Shown piece after piece: positions 16,801-23,997 of a stretch of DNA of 23,997 nt (the stretch's first letter is position 1; every line of letters begins with the position of its first letter). Source of the DNA: Coemansia sp. RSA 922 (Eukaryota; Kickxellomycota; Kickxellomycetes; Kickxellales; Kickxellaceae); assembly GCA_027577415.1 (NCBI GenBank), contig JANBQS010000265.1, positions 1 to 23,997 on the forward strand, given 5' to 3'. Both the position numbers and the translations under genes were made by a program. Below the pieces are notes generated by a model. The model worked only from the letters and a program-made list of their open reading frames with translations. It made no database searches and had not been told where the DNA came from.

Positions 16801-17745
16801 TTTCTTGCGCAAGGCAAACGCCAGACTAGACCAATCCCAGTTCGGATCTCCCTTGTCGTTGACCCATTGCAAGTGTTCCAAGGCGAGCTCAGCTATCGGT
16901 AGTCGCATTCCAGCGCTCTTTGCCAAATCGATAGCATAGCCGACATCTTTTATGCCACCGCGCACAGTGAATCCAACATTGGTCTTTGACGCGTCACCGC
17001 CCTCTTCAGCCATTTTGGTCGCATATCCAACAGCTGGAGGAATGGGAAACATCTCTTTGACAAACTCCAAATACAACTCGCGCCCAATCCCCGTTTCTTC
17101 TGCCACCGCCATAGCCTCGCCGAGTGTCTCGACGGTAGATGCAATCATAAAGTTGCCCAGGATCTTGAACTTAGCTGCACGCACTACGTCGTCGCCGCAG
17201 TCTATCGCAGCACGCGCGAACGCAGGCACTGCCAGCGACGCGAGAACGGAGCGCGATGCGCCGCTGCTGACAAACACCAGCCTTGCCGCCTTGGCCGCCG
17301 GCGGTGCGCCCCAGACCGGCGTCTGACTAAACTCTACTGGCCTCGGCAATGCACACTCGCGACGACGGCGATCAAGCTCATCAAGCACCCACTGCGTGCT
17401 GTCCGGATGCACCGTCGTCAAGTCGGCAATCAGCAGGGGCTGCATACCAGTGGCGCTGCTGTCAAGGATCTCTGTGACTACTGACTTTACTGCGTCGCCA
17501 TCGAATAATGATAGAAACACAACGTCGCTGGCATTGGCGACATCCGACGCCGATCCACACGCCTGGGCTCCAAGCATAGCCAGTGCGTCGCATTTGGACG
17601 CCGTGCGGTTGTAGACACTAATGGGCGACAGGCCAAGCGCCGTGCGGTGCGCTTGCAAATTGCGAGCCATCTCCCCGCCCATGGCGCCCAGCCCAATCCA
17701 GCCGACACGCAGCTTGTCGACGACGCAGTCCGAGAATAATGACAT
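16798..17745 (-). CDS. 3-hydroxyisobutyrate dehydrogenase-like NAD(P)-dependent enzyme
   Basis: A 315-residue beta-hydroxyacid dehydrogenase. The dinucleotide loop is at 15-23 (GWIGLGAMGG), followed by an NRT turn at 46-48 that often favours NADP in this superfamily. The catalytic Lys is probably Lys194 in AAKFKILGNFM with Asn198. The C-terminal helical domain carries KTNVGFTVRGGIKDVGYA at 254-271. The family oxidises 3-hydroxyisobutyrate (valine breakdown), or reduces glyoxylate or succinic semialdehyde; which applies here cannot be told. No mitochondrial presequence is obvious, so a cytosolic reductase role is plausible. It lies 154 bases downstream of the PhyH-like gene on the same strand. 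Confidence 0.87.
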   Translation of the reverse strand: MSLFSDCVVDKLRVGWIGLGAMGGEMARNLQAHRTALGLSPISVYNRTASKCDALAMLGAQACGSASDVANASDVVFLSLFDGDAVKSVVTEILDSSATGMQPLLIADLTTVHPDSTQWVLDELDRRRRECALPRPVEFSQTPVWGAPPAAKAARLVFVSSGASRSVLASLAVPAFARAAIDCGDDVVRAAKFKILGNFMIASTVETLGEAMAVAEETGIGRELYLEFVKEMFPIPPAVGYATKMAEEGGDASKTNVGFTVRGGIKDVGYAIDLAKSAGMRLPIAELALEHLQWVNDKGDPNWDWSSLAFALRKK

Positions 17746-17899
17746 GGATATTACTTGATGCTGAAGAGTGAGTGGTACGCAAAGAAAAATAGTTTGGGAA
17801 GGGAAAAAAGGGTGTCTTTAATATTCAATCTCCGATTAGTAATGCCATGAAGAATGTATTCCGCTCTACCCTAGTCCTGTATAAAAAAGAATACACTTC

Positions 17900-18778
17900 T
17901 TAGAGCTTTGTCAGCTCTGCGCCGGCTGGCATCTGCAGCCAGTTGCGCTGGTCGTACTCCGCCGCGCCCTCGACAATATGGAACGTGTATATCCAGCGCG
18001 ACTTTGCCGAGTAGTTGTGCGACGAGCGGTGGAGCACTTGGCCGTGGATAAGCACCAGCGACCCAGCCGCCACCTCGATAGGCAGGCCGTTGCCGCTAAC
18101 ATCCTTCATCTCCGCATCGTCTGGAGCAATGCTGACCATTTCTGTGCCGCTGTTGTCTTGCTTGCGCACAAACCGCCTAGTGACGGGCGTCGTGAGGTGC
18201 GAGCCGGGGATGTACTCGAGACATCCGTTGTCCAAAGTGCAGTCCTCAAGCGCCAGCCAAAAGCCGCAAGCAGAGAGTGGCTGCGTAAAGAGAAACGTCG
18301 AGTCCTGGTGCCATGGCACAGCCCCGCCAATTCCGGGCTGCTTGCATATTACCATCGACTGCAGCACTCGCGGGTCCTTGTACTCGAGCTTTCGCGCAAT
18401 GTCCTTGACCTGCGCGCTGTGTGTGAGCTGCGAAAACACGCGCTCAGTCAAGTGCAAGCCATGCCCAATCTTGTTTATGGCGCGCGGAGCGTCGACTGTC
18501 AGGCGCCCGCTGCTGCTATCTATGGCGCCCTCTTCGAGGAAGAAGCTCGTCTTGTCGGCAGACTCAAAAAAGTACTCGTCGCCAATGTGCATATCTGGTT
18601 GCCGCTGCTGACTTTGGCCCGTAGCAAAGGTCGTCAGCGGGTGGTTCTCTGGATCAAACGACCGCAAGAGCTCGTCAATTCTCTGCCGCAGAGTAGCGAC
18701 CTGCTCAGGCGAGATAAAGTCGGTGATGACTGCGCAGCCATCCCGCCGAAAAGCATCCAAGTGCGTATCAGTAAACAT
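17900..18778 (-). CDS. Phytanoyl-CoA dioxygenase family protein (PHYHD1-like)
   Basis: A 292-residue Fe(II)/2-oxoglutarate-dependent dioxygenase, close in length to human PHYHD1 (about 291). Metal ligands are His157 and Asp159 in PWHQDSTF, and the distal His is probably His250 in IHGQVLHRS; Arg261 in SRWIYTFH fits the 2-oxoglutarate carboxylate site. The opening TDTHLDAFRRDGCAVITDF is typical of the family. The substrate is unknown; family members hydroxylate acyl-CoAs and other molecules. The frame is open to 18907 but the extension is a hydrophobic run from a pyrimidine-rich leader, and the fold starts properly at 18778. There is no clear C-terminal PTS1 (ends TKL), although a weak SKL-like reading is possible. 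Confidence 0.88.
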   Translation of the reverse strand: MFTDTHLDAFRRDGCAVITDFISPEQVATLRQRIDELLRSFDPENHPLTTFATGQSQQRQPDMHIGDEYFFESADKTSFFLEEGAIDSSSGRLTVDAPRAINKIGHGLHLTERVFSQLTHSAQVKDIARKLEYKDPRVLQSMVICKQPGIGGAVPWHQDSTFLFTQPLSACGFWLALEDCTLDNGCLEYIPGSHLTTPVTRRFVRKQDNSGTEMVSIAPDDAEMKDVSGNGLPIEVAAGSLVLIHGQVLHRSSHNYSAKSRWIYTFHIVEGAAEYDQRNWLQMPAGAELTKL

Positions 18779-19120
18779 GAGAAATAATAAAGATTTGAGT
18801 GAAGCGAGAAAGAGAAAGAGACAAAGAAAAAGAGTGAAAGTACTACATGTGGACATGCCGAATCTGATTGTACCACGTGGGTAGTAGTGCTGCAACATGC
18901 ATCGCAAAGCGGCTCAGCTCATCAGCAGCGACATCTATCCATTCATCGAACAGATACAGTTACATCAAAACATGCTTAAATCTAAAGCAATGTCTCCAAT
19001 ACTCAATATGCTTTAAATACATGGACGTTTGTGCTGCAGCAACAAACACATTTTACTCGTTCTCTCTGCTTTATACGCTTCAAGTACATACTCGACGGAC
19101 CTAATCTGAACAAACTAGAC
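18779..19120. promoter_or_regulatory. Divergent promoter with a CCACGTGG palindrome
   Basis: CCACGTGG at 18873-18880 is an E-box/G-box core bound by bHLH factors in other fungi. The left part is a purine-rich strand (a pyrimidine-rich leader of the dioxygenase gene). The rest, up to 19120, has no distinct element or gene; the in-frame ATG at 19031 is an alternative start for the next gene. Confidence 0.4.
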
Positions 19121-19585
19121 ATGCAAGCAACGTTGCTGGGACGCCTGGTGGGCATACTCATTCTGGCAGTTACGCTCCAAATCTTTATTGCGATCCCAAA
19201 CTCCTCGACTACGGCGGAAGCAGCTGCACCTTATAAGCCAGCTGCTGGACCGGCGCTGATCGACATTGCCATTGAGACACCCGATTTCCTCATCCAAGTG
19301 CCATTCACCGTCGCTTCGGGTCCCAGCATTGTGTCTGGCTGGGTCAGCATCTACTACAAGGCCACACGCTCTGTAAAGTATATTACTGACGGTATAGGCC
19401 AGTTCTACTTGGCCAAGGTCTCGACCACCACTTTCCTGTTTATTTTCCAGTACCAGAGCAGCAGCAGCCTGTGGGGCGGTGGTGCGCAACAGCAGTTTGT
19501 GCGGGATATCTTGTATCTGGACCGTGTGTCCGCTGAAATTATCTCGTTGCAGGTTTCAAACCGTCTGACAATTGGCGCGGCCTAA
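19121..19585 (+). CDS. Secreted or membrane-anchored protein of unknown function
   Basis: A 154-residue protein with an N-terminal hydrophobic segment (LVGILILAVTLQIFIAI, about 9-25), either a signal peptide or an anchor, followed by a short Ser/Thr/Ala linker. The remainder alternates hydrophobic and polar residues in a way that suggests beta strands (PDFLIQVPFTVASG, GWVSIYYKATRSVKYI, TTTFLFIFQYQSSSS, AEIISLQVSNRLTI). There are no cysteines and no known motif. I do not recognise it. The start at 19121 puts the hydrophobic segment near the N-terminus; the in-frame ATG at 19031 would add 30 residues. It is the first of three same-strand secretory-type genes. Confidence 0.6.
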   Translation: MQATLLGRLVGILILAVTLQIFIAIPNSSTTAEAAAPYKPAAGPALIDIAIETPDFLIQVPFTVASGPSIVSGWVSIYYKATRSVKYITDGIGQFYLAKVSTTTFLFIFQYQSSSSLWGGGAQQQFVRDILYLDRVSAEIISLQVSNRLTIGAA

Positions 19586-19817
19586 GCAATATACACTTTA
19601 ATTTTGTGCGGAGATGTAGAACTTTTATTTTGGTCTAATAGACCGCGTGGCTACACCATTTTCAATAATAATAAAAAAGAGCCTTCTCCACACACAAGAA
19701 ACTAGGCATTTATATTGTCTCGGCTTGCAAAAACCTTGATGAATGTGGCCAGCATGTAGGAGAAAACAACCCACCTTTGAGCTTTTCTTTAAACTATTAT
19801 TTTTATTACAAGTAAAT
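19586..19817. other. Intergenic with 13-bp palindrome
   Basis: GGTCTA-A-TAGACC at 19632-19644 is a perfect dyad in the 3' flank of the preceding gene. It is followed by AATAATAATAAAAAAG, a possible poly(A) region, and an AT-rich leader for the next start. Confidence 0.4.
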
Positions 19818-20525
19818 ATGCGTCTTTCTACTTTTCCGTTGTCATTTATCGCTCTTTGTTTGACAGGGCAGGCCACATCGGCTGCTAGTGGTCCAGCTCA
19901 TCCCGAGCGGATGCCCGCCCATCTACTCTCTCGTGCCGATGGCAATACCAATATGCCCGAGTTTATTGACGTCGCACAGCTGATTGTCCCTCCTGCTGCT
20001 GCCGCTACTGCAGCTTCAGACAAACCTCGGCCCACAGCTCGCATTGAAGATGTTGGTGCCGCTGCAATTGCCGCCGCCAACCAGCCCCATCCAAAGCCTG
20101 TAGTTGCCAATGGCGGTGCTCCAATTGCCAGCAATCAGCATATAGAAGGGCGGGCGGCATCTTCACCAGCGCAACGGCAACAACAACATCAGCAGCAGCA
20201 AGAGCAAAACAAGGAAGCTAATGACGTAGAGCTGCACGACCAACCAAAACCAGCGAATAGCGTGCGCAAGACTAGAACAGTAGTTACAAACCACGTCAAA
20301 ACAGCGACAGTGTTTGACGACGTCGAAACCAGTGCTACCAAAAGCAATAAAAAGGGCGCTGCCAAGCCGCAGCAGTCATCGACAAGCCAGCGACAGCCAG
20401 GTATGCTTAATCGATTTGGCGACGACGAGTCAGATGGCGGGTTCTCGCTAAAGAATTCAGCTCTTGCAGGGATGTGGAAGGCTGGCGGATTGGCACTCAT
20501 TAGCGTGGGCTATTTTTCGCTCTGA
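19818..20525 (+). CDS. Disordered secreted protein, possibly GPI-anchored
   Basis: A 235-residue protein with signal peptide MRLSTFPLSFIALCLTGQATSA. The middle is rich in Ala, Pro, Gln, Asn and Ser, with a Gln/His run (RQQQHQQQQEQ) and a Lys/Thr-rich stretch, so it is probably disordered. The end, MWKAGGLALISVGYFSL, is hydrophobic and follows small residues, as in a GPI signal, although the Lys within it is unusual. The ATG at 19818 directly starts the signal peptide; an upstream ATG at 19743 adds 25 residues of AT-rich leader. No domain is recognised. A wall or surface role is inferred from composition and from its neighbours. Confidence 0.65.
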   Translation: MRLSTFPLSFIALCLTGQATSAASGPAHPERMPAHLLSRADGNTNMPEFIDVAQLIVPPAAAATAASDKPRPTARIEDVGAAAIAAANQPHPKPVVANGGAPIASNQHIEGRAASSPAQRQQQHQQQQEQNKEANDVELHDQPKPANSVRKTRTVVTNHVKTATVFDDVETSATKSNKKGAAKPQQSSTSQRQPGMLNRFGDDESDGGFSLKNSALAGMWKAGGLALISVGYFSL

Positions 20526-20899
20526 AACTCGGGACCCGTGTGCGGGGGGTGGTAGTAGCTTAACTTTACTGCTTACATTTTTTTATTTCGCGAATAAAAT
20601 ATTTAAACTGGAGTAACTTTTTTGGTATCGTGTTTTTGTGTGGGGAGGTTGTGAAAGAAAATAGGGTAAGAAAAAAAAGTCGAGTGCCGTAGTAGCAACT
20701 AGACTCTATTTCCGTGACTCTTGTGTTAGCGAGAGAGAGAGAGAGAGAGCGCGCTGGTTTATTTCTAATACCAAAGCGCCGCTTTGGTATATTTTATGCC
20801 CGCAAGTTTCTTGCCGTCATTTGCTTTTCTTTTCTTTTCTTTTTTAGCCGTTGCGTTATCATTTATCTCTCGTCATTATTGATTGTTTTATTAACGAAA
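20526..20899. promoter_or_regulatory. Promoter/leader with GA repeat and a 23-bp palindrome
   Basis: Holds a (GA) dinucleotide run at 20731-20749. The inverted repeat ATACCAAAGCG (20768-20778) / CGCTTTGGTAT (20780-20790) is perfect with a one-base centre. A CTTTT/TTTTC repeat lies near 20822-20845. The reading frame stays open through this region to 20714, but the encoded text is repeat-driven. Confidence 0.55.
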
Positions 20900-22483
20900 A
20901 TGCATAGTGTTAACATCTCGGCGATATTTCTCGCCACTACAGCTGTTGCCGCGGCGGGAAGGACTTTTTTCAGCGTGCCAGTCGGACTAGACAAGGGCGC
21001 AGTCAGCGAGGCGTTTTCTTCGCGTGGCATCCAAGGCTTTGATCCCAGCGCTCGGCCCAATGCTGACGGCTTGTACACAGCCAACAACAACAATAATAAT
21101 AATAACAATAACGAGCACCGCATGTCGGAGGACCACGTAGACAAGCCTGCCCGAATGGAGCCCCAGCAATACCGAATCGAGTCGATGGCAGAGCAGCCGA
21201 TGATGCCATACCACCCGCAACAACAACAACACGAGGAACTAGAGCAGCAGCAGCCGATAATGTTCCATCCCGTAGCTGCGCTGGAAACCTTTGCCGAAGC
21301 CCCGCTCTTTCCACCGTCGGCTCCCAGACCTGCGTCGATTATAGCTCCGCCGAATATCGCCGCTATGTCTGGCCCACCGCCAGGCCGCCCTGTAGCTGTA
21401 CCACTTGCGCCAGCGCGTGAGCCTCGGCCTGGCTTGCTCGTTGCGCCGCCAGTCGTAGTGAATCCCAGCGTGCAAATTTCACCCGCGATTAGACCCAATC
21501 CGCCAATGCAGCCTCCACAACCACCGCCGCCGCCTCAGATTGTGCCCGCCCAACCCGCTGTTGCTGCCGCTGCAATTCCTCCGTCTCAAATGCCCGCTTC
21601 AGTCGTCAGCGCTGCCGCAGCTCCTGAAACCACAATTATACAAAACAACGCCATTCTGACGAGCACCGTTCTTGTAATGGCCACGGCGCCCAGGCCTCCA
21701 CCGCAGCCCATGGCTGCCTCTTCTGTTCAGCCTATGGTCGCTGGGAAATCTGACGCCATGCAGGGTATTCGCGAGGACGACGTCTTTGAAGATGAAGGAG
21801 GCGACGTGGCAACCAAGCCCACCGCACTCTCAGTCGCGCCACAACAACAACAGCAGCAGCAACAACCACCACCTGCCACCCAGCCACAGTCGGCTGTTAG
21901 CAGCATTTCTATTGCGGCTACGCCCACTGAGCAGTCGTCTCGCTCCATGTCTGTGGAATCGGCGTCGAAACCAACAGGCCCCGTGAAACTCAAGCCGCTG
22001 ATGTTCGCCAAAGCCAACATGTCTGTGTTCAAGCCCGAGGATATTGACAAATTTACCTTCCCCTCCGCCGAACTCTCAGTCAATATGGCCGGGCTTGGTA
22101 GGGACTCTAGCGCGAATTTACCCCATGTCGCCTCAGCCACTGGATTCGCAGGCTCAATGCCCAACAATGAGCACGCCAAGCCCACAGCAAGTGTCAATAG
22201 TAAGGTGGGCGCTAGTGCTGCCAAAGCTACAGGTGGAGCCGCTCCAGATACTGTTGGAGCCGCACCAGACGTTGTCGGAACCGCACCAGACGTTGTCGGA
22301 GTCGCGAGCATATCCAAGCCAAGGCAATCTCAGAACTCACAGGAAAGCGAGTTGCCTGCCTCTTCAGCTGCTGCACCACGTGGTGAAAATGAAAGCTCCG
22401 CAGTTCCCGCTATTCAGCAAGAATTCCTAGGAGCTGCAGTGTTGCTGGCTGTCATCATCCACGTCGCTGTTGCCATGTTCTAA
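20900..22483 (+). CDS. Large Pro/Ala/Gln-rich secreted protein with C-terminal anchor signal
   Basis: A 527-residue protein with signal peptide MHSVNISAIFLATTAVAAAG. It contains a ten-Asn run at about 62-71, Gln runs near 104-120 and 315-322, long Pro/Ala-rich tracts, and three 21-bp units at 22235-22297 encoding G-[AT]-APDVV-type repeats. The C-terminus, FLGAAVLLAVIIHVAVAMF, is strongly hydrophobic and terminal, as in a GPI signal or tail anchor. No enzymatic domain is seen, so it is probably a surface glycoprotein. The start at 20900 is chosen because the upstream open frame (from 20714) is a GA-repeat and T-rich leader. Homopolymer runs are likely to vary in length between strains. Confidence 0.75.
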   Translation: MHSVNISAIFLATTAVAAAGRTFFSVPVGLDKGAVSEAFSSRGIQGFDPSARPNADGLYTANNNNNNNNNNEHRMSEDHVDKPARMEPQQYRIESMAEQPMMPYHPQQQQHEELEQQQPIMFHPVAALETFAEAPLFPPSAPRPASIIAPPNIAAMSGPPPGRPVAVPLAPAREPRPGLLVAPPVVVNPSVQISPAIRPNPPMQPPQPPPPPQIVPAQPAVAAAAIPPSQMPASVVSAAAAPETTIIQNNAILTSTVLVMATAPRPPPQPMAASSVQPMVAGKSDAMQGIREDDVFEDEGGDVATKPTALSVAPQQQQQQQQPPPATQPQSAVSSISIAATPTEQSSRSMSVESASKPTGPVKLKPLMFAKANMSVFKPEDIDKFTFPSAELSVNMAGLGRDSSANLPHVASATGFAGSMPNNEHAKPTASVNSKVGASAAKATGGAAPDTVGAAPDVVGTAPDVVGVASISKPRQSQNSQESELPASSAAAPRGENESSAVPAIQQEFLGAAVLLAVIIHVAVAMF

Positions 22484-23500
22484 CTTTTATATATTCACTT
22501 TTTTTCGTGCTAATAATAGCAATATATCCATATGGCCATTTGTACTACCCATGCACCTTTCAACTAAAAGCAACACATCTCACACCACAAGAAAGCTAGA
22601 GACAAGAGCTTTTTAGTAACGTGAAGCTGTCCCCTATGCACACATAACTGAGCAATCTTTAATGACTATCACTGATATAAATGGCCGAGGTCATCTGATA
22701 TTGTCACAATGTCATATCTATCAGTATTCTTCCTAACATCCATATCCACTTATGATGAATACTAGTGACGTGTATAGCTTCCACCATGTTTGCGCCCATG
22801 CAATGGAATACTTGAACACCTACTTTTTGCATTTGCAAATACCAATTAATTGTGGAGACTTGAATAATGCCACTCAAGACATAAAAGCCCTTTGAGGATA
22901 AGAAAGGCAATTATTGCTACTGCTGCTTGCTGATTGCTAGAGGAGAAATTGGGGTAAAAAGTGCACAGCCTGGTACTCTCCGTAGGATTGACAGATCACA
23001 TCGGCGAGTGATCCCACATTTTGGTCACGTGACCGATCTATTGTCCAACAGGGCGATCTTTAATGTTAGCAACTATCACTACTGCGCCATAACCTTGGTT
23101 ATTTAGGAACCGCGCACGACACACTGGCTTAGGTTCCTTTAACACACTTTTTATAGCTTTTATTATTTATTTAATGAGACATTACAACAGTGACTTAGGC
23201 TAATGCCAAATAAGCTAGATACTACACATCTATACTGTTTGTAGGATTTCGACGCTCAACAACAATACCCAACATTTTTATTGGGCCTAATATCAACAGC
23301 TGTAATCAACAGCACCTCGATCATGAGCAGTAGTGCTGTTACTGCCCCACGGACCACTTGCCCTATATAAGGGGCTGCACACCAGCAGCTGTAGACTAGT
23401 TAGGTAATCACTTTTAACTTACTTTTTATTTACTAAAATACAAAGATGTAAGGACTGGTGAACTTAGGCATTAGCCAATATCTACTCATATACTCCAAGC
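22484..23500. other. AT-rich gene-poor region with palindromes and a diverged duplication
   Basis: No coding text is convincing here. Seen: GATCAC (22993-22998) / GTGATC (23007-23012); the perfect 12-bp palindrome GGTCACGTGACC (23023-23034) with a CACGTG core; AGGAACC (23105-23111) / GGTTCCT (23132-23138); and CTATATAAGG near 23363, which looks like a TATA box. Two stretches starting about 23130 and 23400 share TTAGGT, ACTTTTTAT, ACTTAGGC and GCCAA in the same order. Old solo-LTR or MITE remains are possible but unproven. Confidence 0.35.
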
Positions 23501-23997
23501 CTACACTCTCCTTAAAGAGTTGAATACAGTATCTGCATGTTCTCTTAGCAGCTTTCGCACCTGTATCCCAACATTCATAACCCTACACTCCTCATCAGTG
23601 AATACCGCACATTTCTTTAAAACTTTTTCAATCTTTTCCAAAAGTTCTGCCTTTTCAACTTGGCTATAGCTACTAGCTAACATATCCAATACACTTAATG
23701 CCGTTTCTCTTTCTTCATCTAACAGTTGTGTATTGTCTGCCATTTTCTGATATGTTTTATTTGCAGCAGCAACCTTTGCAAGTCTAGCAGCCTCTGCCTT
23801 CCTGGCAGCCTCAGCCTCTCTGGCAGCCTCAGCCTCTCTAGCAGCCTCAGCCTGAGCTTTCTTGGCAGCTTTCTTGGCAGCCTCATCCTCATTCTCAGAA
23901 TCAGCAATCTCCTCTGGACACTTGAACTTGTTATAGAACATCCACACTATGCCTGCATTAATAAAGCCCAGTGGAAGGCTGGCAATGCATATTGTGC
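23501..23997 (-). CDS. C-terminal part of a membrane/coiled-coil protein, truncated by window edge
   Basis: The frame stays open to the right edge, so the N-terminus lies outside. The visible part begins with a hydrophobic helix (ICIASLPLGFINAGIVWMFY), then a Cys-Pro-Glu stretch and an acidic patch. A Lys/Glu/Ala-rich coiled coil follows, built on seven-residue AEAAREA repeats from a 21-bp DNA repeat at about 23790-23860. A helical C-terminal part has VEKAELLEKIEKVLKK and RKLLREHADTV. The layout suggests a membrane helix followed by a cytosolic coil. I do not recognise the family. A GTG at 23945-23947 begins an internal sub-frame and is not a likely start. Confidence 0.6.
   Translation of the reverse strand, partial: TICIASLPLGFINAGIVWMFYNKFKCPEEIADSENEDEAAKKAAKKAQAEAAREAEAAREAEAARKAEAARLAKVAAANKTYQKMADNTQLLDEERETALSVLDMLASSYSQVEKAELLEKIEKVLKKCAVFTDEECRVMNVGIQVRKLLREHADTVFNSLRRV

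Noticed and set aside
20863..21498. Antisense frame opposite the large surface protein
   Set aside because: Homopolymer-driven text (poly-Leu, poly-Cys) mirrored from Asn and Gln runs.
23337..23442. Short solo LTR with TG...CA ends and TATA box
   Set aside because: Only 106 bases, no matching target-site duplication and no clear primer-binding site; kept only as a possible relic.
1..23997. tRNA, rRNA or CRISPR features
   Set aside because: By eye I found no cloverleaf with A/B boxes, no rRNA-like text and no regularly spaced direct repeats outside coding minisatellites; a covariance-model scan would settle tRNAs.

Overview
The window looks like a piece of a compact, intron-poor fungal nuclear genome. 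It carries about nineteen protein genes on both strands, with short gaps and several convergent pairs only 14 to 25 bases apart. Dsk2/ubiquilin, an SLC35F transporter, a GH37 trehalase, a class 3 lipase, a UPF0643 protein and many secreted Ala/Pro/Ser/Thr-rich wall-type proteins are all fungal in character. The decayed F-box/LRR-like gene resembles a large multi-copy family I associate with Kickxellomycotina such as Coemansia. That placement is an inference from style, not a database result.

Layout. 1-2.8 kb: secreted trehalase and a small Ala/Pro-rich probable GPI protein, both +. 2.9-6.3 kb: an SLC35F1/F2-type transporter and an F-box-like pseudogene with two in-frame stops and one frameshift, both -. 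6.7-9.2 kb: a small secreted protein, then three + strand genes that I read as a tandem cluster: RING-H2/coiled-coil, acidic Tyr-rich orphan, RING-H2/coiled-coil. 9.2-11.4 kb: UPF0643 (-) and Dsk2 (+) diverge from a promoter rich in dyad symmetry. 11.5-13.6 kb: secreted lipase (+) and an atypical SDR (-) converge with a 14-base gap. 13.6-14.9 kb: the longest upstream region, with G-quadruplex-type tracts, ahead of a 565-residue repetitive secreted wall protein (14.9-16.6 kb). 16.8-18.8 kb: a 3-hydroxyisobutyrate-dehydrogenase-like enzyme and a phytanoyl-CoA-dioxygenase-like enzyme, both -. 19.1-22.5 kb: three consecutive + strand secreted or wall-type proteins. 22.5-24 kb: an AT-rich, gene-poor stretch with palindromes and a diverged duplicated segment, then the 3' part of a membrane/coiled-coil gene (-) that runs off the right edge.

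There is no obvious pathway operon. The themes are extracellular or cell-wall proteins (eight of about nineteen genes have a secretory N-terminus) and ubiquitin-system proteins (Dsk2, two RING proteins, the F-box-like relic). I saw no rRNA, tRNA, CRISPR array or intact transposon.
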